Positions 45,541-52,784 of a DNA stretch of 64,000 nt are shown one piece after another. Under the pieces are notes generated by a model that saw only the letters and a program-made list of their open reading frames with translations, had not been told where the DNA came from and did not search any database. Every line of letters begins with the position of its first letter. Position 1 is the first letter of the stretch. The stretch is from an uncultured Prevotellaceae bacterium (lineage in GTDB: Bacteria; Bacteroidota; Bacteroidia; Bacteroidales; Bacteroidaceae). Made by a program: the position numbers and the translations under genes. Location: positions 1 to 64,000 of the forward strand of contig CACZBS010000016.1 in assembly GCA_902779455.1 (NCBI GenBank), in the 5' to 3' direction.

Positions 45541-48516
45541 ATGAATAGCCTAAGGACCTATATCACACTCATACTGACAGTCTGCGCCGCACTCGTCGTC
45601 AGGGCGCAGACGTCATTCCTGCTGGCCGGCCACGTCGTCGACGACGCCACAGGACAACCCGTCGAGTATGCCTCGCTGCTCGTAGAAGAGAGCGGACAGT
45701 GGGCCGTCAGCGACGGGAAGGGGGCCTTCGCCATCAGGAACGTCGTGGGCGGACAGCTGACGCTGACGGTGCAGTGCCTGGGCTACGAGAAGCGCACGTG
45801 GCCGATGACCGTCCGTAGCGACGTCGCCAACCTGACGCTGCGCATCCGCCAGCAGAACCTGAAACTGAGCGAGGTGACTGTCGTGGCCCGCCGCAAGCAG
45901 GACGAGGCGACGACGAGCTACACCATCGGCCGCCAGGCGCTCGACCAGCAGCAGGTGCTGAGCCTGAGCGACGTGGCCACGCTGCTGCCTGGCGGCAAGA
46001 CGGTGAACCCGACGCTGATGAGCGACCAGCGGCTCAGTCTGCGCAGCAGCTCGCAGGAAAAGGGCAACGCGGCCTTTGGCACGGCTATCGAGATCGACGG
46101 CCAACGGCTCGACAACAACGCTGCGATGGGCGAGACGACGGGCGCCTCGACGCGCACCGTCGGCACGGCCGACATCGAGAGCGTCGAGGTGGTGGCGGGC
46201 ATCGCCTCAGTGGAATATGGCGACCTGTCGAACGGCGTGGTCAAGGTGCACACGCGTCGCGGTAAGTCGCCCTTCATCTTCGAGGGCAAGCTCAACCAGC
46301 ACACGCGCCAGGTGGCGCTCAACAAGGGTTTTGAACTCGGACAGCACGCGGGCGTGCTCAACACGTCGATAGAGCATGCGCGGTCGTTCAGCGACGCCGC
46401 CTCGCCCCATACGGCCTATCAGCGCAACGTCCTGTCGCTGAACTACACCAATATATTCTGTCGCGAGTCGATGCCGCTGACGCTCCGCGCGGGGCTGACG
46501 GCCAACGTGGGGGGCTATAACTCGGAGGCCGACCCTGACAATGAGCTCGACGACTATCAGAAGATGCGCGACAACGCCCTGCGCGCCCACGTCGACCTGC
46601 AATGGCTGCTCAACCGCCCCTGGATCACCAACGCGCAGCTGTCGGCCAGTATCGCCTACAGCGACCGCCGCTCGGAAAGCTACAGCCACGCCAGCAGCGC
46701 CTCCACGCAGCCTTACCTACATGCCACGGAGGAGGGCTATTACATGCCCGACCCCCAGCTCACTGACCTCATCCTCGGCCCCACCGGCTACTGGTACGTC
46801 CTGGGCTACAGCGACTCGAAGCCGCTGAGCTGGCAGGTGAAGCTGAAGGCCGACTGGACGCGGCGGCTCGGCCACATGACCAACCGTCTGATGGCGGGCG
46901 CACAGTATAGCGGAAGCCGCAACAACGGGCGCGGCACGTATTATGACGACATGAGCGTGGCCCCGACATGGCGCGAATACCGCTACGACCTGTTGCCGAC
47001 GATGCACAACGTGGCCCTCTATGCTGAGGACAAGGTGATCGTGCCCACCACGCGGCGCGCCTCGTTCGAGCTGACGGCAGGCCTGCGCCACGACATGACC
47101 GTCATCCCGGGCAGCGACTACGGCACGACGGCCTCGCTGTCGCCACGCGCCAACGGCCGCTACGTCTTCTGGCGACAGCAGCGACGCCAATGGGTCAGCG
47201 ACCTCGAGGTGCATGCCGGATGGGGCAAGAGCACGAAGCTGCCCTCTTTCCAGGTGCTCTATCCCGCCCCGTCGTACAGCGACCTGCAGGTGTTTGCCTC
47301 CACGTCGACGGCCGACAACCGCGCCTACTATGCCTATCACGTCTATCCCATGCGGGCGGAGTATAACCCTGACCTCAAGTGGCAATACACGAATCAGGCA
47401 GACCTTGGCCTCGAGATGAACGTCAAGGGCACGCACGTCTCGCTCTCCGCCTTCCGCCACACGACCCACCGCTCTTATCTCTCGATGCGCACCTACACGC
47501 CATTCGCCTATCGCTATACGGGTCAGACGGATGTGCAGGGCAGTGCCATACCTGTGGCCGACCGCACTTTCACGATTGACCACACGACAGGCATCGTCAC
47601 CATGCACGACGCCACGGGCATGAGGCCCAGCCAGGAGTTGGCGGGCACAGAGCGTCACACCTGGACGACGCAGCAGCACTATGCCAACGCGACGCCCCTG
47701 ACGCGATGGGGACTGGAATGGATCGTCGACTTCGCACAGATACGCGCCTTGCGCACACAGCTGCGGCTCGACGGCAACTACTACGAATATCGTGGCACTG
47801 ACGACGTGCTCTTTGCTGACGTGCCATTGGGCGTGAGCAACATCACGGCCTCAGGGCAGCCCTACCAGTACGTAGGCTACTATCGCGGTACGAACGTCAC
47901 CTCGGCTGGCGCCACGGCCAACGCCTCGGTGGCCAACGGCGCGCTCAGCCGTCAGGCCAACCTGAACGCCACACTGACGACCCACCTGCCCAGCCTGCGC
48001 ATGATCATCGCCCTGCGACTGGAGACGTCGCTGCTCAGCTATCGACGCTCGCTCAGCTCACTGAGCAGCGGACCACGCGGCTACGCCCTGCCCGACGACG
48101 ACCCGAGCGGATACTTCGGCGAGCCATATACGGGCGAGGAGCGCGACCGACTGGTTGTCGTCTATCCCGAATACTACACGACGTGGGAGCATCCCGACGA
48201 GCTGTTGCCCTTCGCCGAGCGGTTCCAATGGGCGCGCGACAACGACGCCGCGCTCTACAGCGACCTGTCGAAACTCGTCGTCCGCTCGAACTATGCCTAC
48301 ACGATGAACCCCAACCGGCTGAGCCGCTACTGCTCGGCCAACCTGAGCGTGACGAAGGAGATCGGCGACCACATCAGCCTCTCGTTCTACGCCAACAACT
48401 TCTTCAACAACATGCGGCGCATCCGCTCCTCGCAGACCGACCTCGAGACGTCGCTCTTCGACAGCGGATATATTCCGAGTTTCTACTATGGACTGTCACT
48501 CAGATTAAAGCTATGA
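45541..48516 (+). CDS. TonB-dependent outer-membrane receptor
   Basis: The 991-residue protein starts MNSLRTYITL with a signal peptide to about VRA-Q (residue 22). A carboxypeptidase-regulatory-like domain follows (about 26-105, FLLAGHVVDDATGQPVEYASLLVEE), then a plug domain (about 115-235, with IESVEVVAGIASVEYGDLSNGVVKV) and a large beta barrel. The final Arg-Leu-Lys-Leu suits barrel insertion. TonB receptors import scarce ligands using inner-membrane energy. No SusD follows. A small lipoprotein and DUF4876 gene follow instead, a set seen in Bacteroidota with likely metal, heme or peptide ligands (inference). An ATGA overlap couples it to the next gene. Confidence 0.93.
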   Translation: MNSLRTYITLILTVCAALVVRAQTSFLLAGHVVDDATGQPVEYASLLVEESGQWAVSDGKGAFAIRNVVGGQLTLTVQCLGYEKRTWPMTVRSDVANLTLRIRQQNLKLSEVTVVARRKQDEATTSYTIGRQALDQQQVLSLSDVATLLPGGKTVNPTLMSDQRLSLRSSSQEKGNAAFGTAIEIDGQRLDNNAAMGETTGASTRTVGTADIESVEVVAGIASVEYGDLSNGVVKVHTRRGKSPFIFEGKLNQHTRQVALNKGFELGQHAGVLNTSIEHARSFSDAASPHTAYQRNVLSLNYTNIFCRESMPLTLRAGLTANVGGYNSEADPDNELDDYQKMRDNALRAHVDLQWLLNRPWITNAQLSASIAYSDRRSESYSHASSASTQPYLHATEEGYYMPDPQLTDLILGPTGYWYVLGYSDSKPLSWQVKLKADWTRRLGHMTNRLMAGAQYSGSRNNGRGTYYDDMSVAPTWREYRYDLLPTMHNVALYAEDKVIVPTTRRASFELTAGLRHDMTVIPGSDYGTTASLSPRANGRYVFWRQQRRQWVSDLEVHAGWGKSTKLPSFQVLYPAPSYSDLQVFASTSTADNRAYYAYHVYPMRAEYNPDLKWQYTNQADLGLEMNVKGTHVSLSAFRHTTHRSYLSMRTYTPFAYRYTGQTDVQGSAIPVADRTFTIDHTTGIVTMHDATGMRPSQELAGTERHTWTTQQHYANATPLTRWGLEWIVDFAQIRALRTQLRLDGNYYEYRGTDDVLFADVPLGVSNITASGQPYQYVGYYRGTNVTSAGATANASVANGALSRQANLNATLTTHLPSLRMIIALRLETSLLSYRRSLSSLSSGPRGYALPDDDPSGYFGEPYTGEERDRLVVVYPEYYTTWEHPDELLPFAERFQWARDNDAALYSDLSKLVVRSNYAYTMNPNRLSRYCSANLSVTKEIGDHISLSFYANNFFNNMRRIRSSQTDLETSLFDSGYIPSFYYGLSLRLKL

Positions 48517-48899
48517 AGCATATCTTACACATCATCATAGGAATGTGCCTGCTCGCTGCCTGCAGCTACGACGAACAGCTCGACCTCTGCCAACTCACCG
48601 TGACGCTGGTCTATCCTGAGAATTCCACCGGCCCGTATGCCGGCGCCCGCGTAGAGCTGCGCGGACTGGGCCGCGACGTCGTCTTCGTCGACTCCACCGA
48701 CGCGGCAGGCCGCACCGTCTTTATCGTCACGCCCGGCGTCTACGAGGCATCGTCGTCCTCGCAATTCATCGACTCCACCACCGCCACCTGGTGGCGCTAT
48801 AACTACAACGGCGTGCGCAGCCAGATCATAGCCGACCCGGACAGCGCCAACACAGCCGACATCGTGCTCAAGATGTCGCGAAAGAGGATCGTCAGATAA
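48513..48899 (+). CDS. small lipoprotein of the TonB-receptor operon
   Basis: The 128-residue protein starts MKHILHIIIGMCLLAAC with a lipobox (Cys17). It continues with about 105 residues resembling a carboxypeptidase-regulatory or transthyretin-like beta sandwich (LTVTLVYPE, GARVELRGLG, DAAGRTVFIVTPGVYEA). Such domains often bind ligands or other proteins. Translation is coupled to the receptor by an ATGA overlap, which argues for a surface-lipoprotein partner of the receptor. A short octamer repeat follows before the next gene. The function is not known. Confidence 0.8.
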   Translation: MKHILHIIIGMCLLAACSYDEQLDLCQLTVTLVYPENSTGPYAGARVELRGLGRDVVFVDSTDAAGRTVFIVTPGVYEASSSSQFIDSTTATWWRYNYNGVRSQIIADPDSANTADIVLKMSRKRIVR

Positions 48900-48908
48900 A
48901 AACCTCCG

Positions 48909-48932
48909 AAATAACGATATAAAGAAATAACG
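48909..48932 (+). repeat. 8-nt repeat (AAATAACG) just before the DUF4876 start
   Basis: AAATAACG, ATATAAAG and AAATAACG follow one another and are succeeded by ACAAAAGAAATAATA before the ATG at 48948. The same octamer, in the same orientation to the gene, precedes nuoM. Confidence 0.65.
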
Positions 48933-48947
48933 ACAAAAGAAATAATA

Positions 48948-50072
48948 ATGAAAAGAATCATCATCGCAATCGTCCTTGCCGTCCTGACCAGCGGCCTGCG
49001 CGCCCAAGGCTGGAAGATGGTCATCGAGAAGACGGACGGCACGCGCCAGGAGCTGCTCACCTCCGACATCGCCGACGTCCGCTTCACGGAAGAGACCGCC
49101 CCCGCCCTCGAGGACCGCAACGTCGACCAGATCATCATCAAGGAGGTCTACTGCGGCGGCTGTCCGAAAGACGACGGCAGCGGCTACTTCCATCAGGACA
49201 AGTGCATCGTGCTCTACAACAACTGTCCGCAGCAGATTGTGGCCAACAACCTCTGCTTCGCCTTCTGTGCGCCATACAACAGCAACTCGAAGAACGAGAA
49301 CTATACGTCCACAGGCGAGCTGGTCTACGAGGCCGAAGGCTTCTTGCCCGCTCAGAACGGCATCTGGTACTACCCCGGCTCGCTCGTCATCGAGCCCTTC
49401 GAGAAGATCGTCGTCAACGTGCAGGGAGCCATCGACAACACGCTGACCTATTCGCAATCGGTCAACTACGCCAACGCCGACTACTATTGCATGTACGACC
49501 CGGAGAGCGGCTACAACCAGACCAACTACTACCCCGCCCCGGTCGACGTCATCCCGACGAGCCACTACCTGCGCGCCGTCAAGTACGGACAGGGCACGGC
49601 CTGGCCCCTCAGCGTCACGTCGCCCGCACTGTTCATCTATCAGCCGCAGGGCACATCGCCCCGCGCACATGCATCCAACGCCGACAACATCTGGTATTCG
49701 CCTGGTGTGGCGCAGTCGCCCATCACCGCCTGTGTGAAGGTGCCGGCCGAATGGATCATCGACGGCGTCGAGATCTATAATGCGGGCAAGAAAGAGGAGA
49801 ACATGAAGCGACTGACGGCCGACGTCGACGCCGGCTACGTCTACCTAACCAACCAGCTGGGCCACTCGCTCTATCGCAACGTCGACCAGGAAGAGACCGA
49901 GGCACGACCTGAGAACCAAGGCCTTATCGTCTACGGCTACGCCCTCGGCAGCGACCCCAGCGGCATCGATGCCGAGGCCAGCATCCGTCGCGGCGCCCAC
50001 ATCGTATATCAAGACTGGAACGACTCCAGCAGCGACTTCCACGAACGCCAGAAATGCTCACTACGCGACTGA
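48948..50072 (+). CDS. DUF4876 family secreted protein
   Basis: The 374-residue protein has a signal peptide (to about LRA-Q, residue 20) and an N-terminal motif MVIEKTDGTRQELLTSDIADVRF, shared in form with the last gene of the operon. A DUF4876 domain follows (about 55-365): IIIKEVYCGGCPKDDGSGYFHQDKCIVLYNN, then a beta-rich body with conserved Cys and Tyr residues. The family is unique to Bacteroidota and of unknown function. It travels with TonB receptors, so it may be a surface ligand-binding component. It overlaps the DUF6850 gene by 19 bases. Confidence 0.8.
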   Translation: MKRIIIAIVLAVLTSGLRAQGWKMVIEKTDGTRQELLTSDIADVRFTEETAPALEDRNVDQIIIKEVYCGGCPKDDGSGYFHQDKCIVLYNNCPQQIVANNLCFAFCAPYNSNSKNENYTSTGELVYEAEGFLPAQNGIWYYPGSLVIEPFEKIVVNVQGAIDNTLTYSQSVNYANADYYCMYDPESGYNQTNYYPAPVDVIPTSHYLRAVKYGQGTAWPLSVTSPALFIYQPQGTSPRAHASNADNIWYSPGVAQSPITACVKVPAEWIIDGVEIYNAGKKEENMKRLTADVDAGYVYLTNQLGHSLYRNVDQEETEARPENQGLIVYGYALGSDPSGIDAEASIRRGAHIVYQDWNDSSSDFHERQKCSLRD

Positions 50073-51706
50073 CATCCATCATCTGCGGTCTCTTGGCCGT
50101 GACCATGAACGCCCAGGCCCAAGACTCGCTGCTGCTTCGCGACTATCGGTTCGTGAAGCAGGCCGACGCGTGGCTGACGGCCGACAACGCTGCGGCGCTG
50201 GTGCGATTCCAGGCTGACGACATCGCCGAGGCCAACCTCGGGCTGACCAAAGGCAACGGCCACCTGACCGACTTCAACGGCTCGCCCGACGACCTCACGC
50301 TGCGCGCCGGCATCGAGGCCTTCCGCCGCCTCAGCCCCCGCACCGTCGTATTCGGCGCCATGAGCTATGACAACTATTCCGGCAACGACATGGCCGGCTC
50401 GGCCTTCATGCCCGCCGTGGCGCCCTCAACGCCGAACATGTATGCTACGTTGTCATCGCAGCCCCACCTGCCCTTCGACATCGTAGAGGACTCGCTCAAC
50501 AACCTCGGGCGCAAGCACCGCGACGTCTACCACCTCACGGGGGCCGTCGGCACCGACCTCTGGCGAGGCATGGCCATAGGCCTGCGGGCCGACTACACAG
50601 CCGCCAACTATGCCAAATACAAGGACCTGCGCCATCAGAACAAGCTCATGGACATGCGGCTGACTGCCGGCATCTATGCCCCCCTGGCGCCATGGCTGCA
50701 GCTGGGCGCCCACTATCAGTACCACCGCAACACGGAGAGCCTGACCTTCAGCACCTACGGCAAGAGCGACCGCGTCTATCAGTCGCTCATCAGCTACGCC
50801 GCCTTCATGGGGCCGCTGGAGCAGTTTGGCACCAACGGCTACACCGACCGCAGCCGCTCGATGCCGCTCGTCAGCGACTACCACGCCCTCGGGCTGCAGC
50901 TAAGCGTCGGCACGTCGCCCCTGACGTTCTACAACGCCTTCGACTATGCCCACCGCCACGGCTACTACGGCCGCCGCTCGCCCTACACCATCACCTACGC
51001 CAACCACCGCAGCGACGTCTATGAATACGTGGCCCGCCTGACCCTCCAGACCCGCCAGTCGCGACATCATCTCGACCTCCGCCTGCAGGCCGAGAACCTC
51101 GTGAACGACGGCGCCAACTATCGCGAGCTCATCAACGACGCCGGCGCCAGCTACTACGCCTACCTCACCCCGACCAAGACGGCCAACCGCCTATGGGTGG
51201 AGGGCACGGTCGCCCTGACCTCCGACCTCGACATCCATGGCGAGACACCCACATGGACCCTGCGGGCGGGCCTCGACTGGCAGCACCGGAAGCAGACGGC
51301 CTATGTCTACCCCTACTACCGCCGCCAGCGGCTGACCACCCGTGAGCCGTTCCTGACGGCCACGCGACGGCTCACGACGCGCAGCGGCGTCTGGTCGGCT
51401 ACGCTCGACGCCCGCTTCCGCCACGGCACGGGCGAGCCCTGCGAGGACCAGACCTTCGCCGCGCCCAGCGACAAGCAGACGGCACCGACCTCGATGGATG
51501 CCTACCTCATGCGCGAATACCGCTGGCTGACGGCACCACAGTATCAGGTGGGGGGCGCCCTGCGCTATGCCTTCATCCTGCCCGGCACGCACATCAGGCT
51601 CCACGCCGAGGCCGCCATGGCCCACCGCAAGGCCAACGTGAGCTACGACCTCTGCGAGGGTCGCGACCGCACCACGGCCACACTGACCATCGGCTGCACC
51701 TTCTGA
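50054..51706 (+). CDS. DUF6850-like outer-membrane beta-barrel protein
   Basis: The 550-residue protein has a signal peptide (cleavage near AQA-Q, about 22). Many alternating amphipathic strands follow (GLRADYTAANYAKYKDL, LQLGAHYQYHRNTESLTF, and ending ATLTIGCTF), with a C-terminal Phe as expected for a barrel. It resembles the DUF6850 outer-membrane family found next to DUF4876. It begins inside the 3' end of the DUF4876 gene, so the two are translationally coupled. It may form a second pore or surface platform for the receptor. Function is unknown. Confidence 0.8.
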   Translation: MLTTRLTSIICGLLAVTMNAQAQDSLLLRDYRFVKQADAWLTADNAAALVRFQADDIAEANLGLTKGNGHLTDFNGSPDDLTLRAGIEAFRRLSPRTVVFGAMSYDNYSGNDMAGSAFMPAVAPSTPNMYATLSSQPHLPFDIVEDSLNNLGRKHRDVYHLTGAVGTDLWRGMAIGLRADYTAANYAKYKDLRHQNKLMDMRLTAGIYAPLAPWLQLGAHYQYHRNTESLTFSTYGKSDRVYQSLISYAAFMGPLEQFGTNGYTDRSRSMPLVSDYHALGLQLSVGTSPLTFYNAFDYAHRHGYYGRRSPYTITYANHRSDVYEYVARLTLQTRQSRHHLDLRLQAENLVNDGANYRELINDAGASYYAYLTPTKTANRLWVEGTVALTSDLDIHGETPTWTLRAGLDWQHRKQTAYVYPYYRRQRLTTREPFLTATRRLTTRSGVWSATLDARFRHGTGEPCEDQTFAAPSDKQTAPTSMDAYLMREYRWLTAPQYQVGGALRYAFILPGTHIRLHAEAAMAHRKANVSYDLCEGRDRTTATLTIGCTF

Positions 51707-51736
51707 GAATATTGACCATAAAGGAAACAGACCATC

Positions 51737-52465
51737 ATGAGAAAAGAGATAACCACCATCCTGACGCTCTGCGCAGCATACGCCTGCGCACAGACGCAAC
51801 GCCTGCAGGTGACGATGAACGACGGCGCACTGCTCAGTATTCCCACCGACAGCATCGCCGCCGTCACGTTCGAACAGACGGCGCCACCATCGCTCGAAGG
51901 ACTCACGGGACAGTGGCGGCTCATCGCCTCGGCCAACGGCGCTGCCGGCAGCGGCGGTGTCTACACAACCACGGCCGACACCATCACGTTCACGGCGACG
52001 CTCACCCAGCCCGGCAGCGACGACTACGGCCGCGTGCTGCTATGCCATGCCGACCGGTTCTACTGGCGCTCCGGCCACGACTATCCCGCTGACTGGCGCA
52101 TCGTCGTCGAGCAGAACGAGCAGAACGGCACGCGCCGCATCGGATGGGTGCTCGACGCGGAGTCGCCGGCCTCCACGGAGGAGTTTCTCGAGCCGACGGA
52201 CAAGTACCTGGAGGACGGCTTCTTCTATTGGGGCAACGCCGACAACACGGGCCACCGCTACATCTATCTGCTCTCAGAGAACATCGCGACGCAGCGGCTG
52301 GAGGGCATGACGCTCTGGAGCTCATGGCAGCCGACGAGCCAGACCGCCTTCCAGTTCCCGCAGAACCAGGAAGTCTACGGCGTCGTGGCCGAGTCGGTCC
52401 CCTTTGCCAACAGCGTCGGCTACATCGACATCTGGGCCAGCCCGCGCTTCGAGCGTATCCCGTGA
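51737..52465 (+). CDS. secreted protein of unknown function, last gene of the TonB operon
   Basis: The 242-residue protein has a signal peptide (about 1-18, cleavage near ACA-Q). Its N-terminal motif LQVTMNDGALLSIPTDSIAAVTF resembles the one at the start of the DUF4876 protein and of many Prevotella secreted proteins. The rest (about 50-240) is beta-rich with many Trp and Tyr (WRLIASANG, GFFYWGNADNTGHRYIYL, MTLWSSWQPTSQTAF). No family is recognised. It lies 30 bases after the DUF6850 gene. Downstream is a large inverted repeat. Confidence 0.72.
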   Translation: MRKEITTILTLCAAYACAQTQRLQVTMNDGALLSIPTDSIAAVTFEQTAPPSLEGLTGQWRLIASANGAAGSGGVYTTTADTITFTATLTQPGSDDYGRVLLCHADRFYWRSGHDYPADWRIVVEQNEQNGTRRIGWVLDAESPASTEEFLEPTDKYLEDGFFYWGNADNTGHRYIYLLSENIATQRLEGMTLWSSWQPTSQTAFQFPQNQEVYGVVAESVPFANSVGYIDIWASPRFERIP

Positions 52466-52527
52466 GCAACAAGTTGATCCATGGGAACAATTAAGTGAAC
52501 GCTAAAAAATAACTTAGTACAACTGGA

Positions 52528-52662
52528 TTTAGTCACAGACCCCACCCCCGACCCCTCCCCTTGAAGGGAGGGGAGTGCCTGCGGAGTCCCATACGCCGGA
52601 CAAGGCGGAAGCCGCTCCCCTCCCTTCAAGGGGAGGGGTCGGGGGTGGGGTCTGTAACTAAA
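52528..52662. repeat. 48-bp-arm inverted repeat with G-quadruplex potential
   Basis: Arms 52528-52575 and 52615-52662 are inverted copies with one mismatch, around a 39-base centre. The right arm contains GGGG-A-GGGG-TC-GGGGG-T-GGGG (52630-52650), a canonical G-quadruplex pattern, and the left arm carries the same on the minus strand. It lies in the 319-base gap between two convergent genes. Similar G-rich inverted repeats are, from memory, common between genes in Bacteroidota. It could act as a bidirectional terminator. Confidence 0.85.
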
Positions 52663-52692
52663 TCATACCAAATAATTCATAAAATGTTACTA

Positions 52693-52769
52693 AAATCACG
52701 ACGTGACGGCATGCCGTCACGTCGTGATTTCATTCGGTCACGTCGTGACGCCATGGCGTCACGACGTGG
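52693..52769. repeat. 21-bp-period array of four TCACGWCGTGA sites forming two perfect palindromes
   Basis: The 11-base motif TCACGWCGTGA occurs at 52696, 52717, 52738 and 52759 (the last ends in G), each exactly 21 bases after the one before. Sites 1 and 2 sit in a perfect 38-base palindrome (52693-52730). Sites 3 and 4 sit in a perfect 30-base palindrome (52739-52768). It lies 16 bases beyond the stop of the 52785-55088 gene. Confidence 0.85.
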
Positions 52770-52784
52770 TTTTAGTTTTCTCTA

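Noticed and set aside
52693-52769. Simple rho-independent terminator
   Set aside because: The palindromes have no loop or following T-run of normal form, and the 21-bp phasing of four sites is not expected for a terminator, although a termination role is not excluded.
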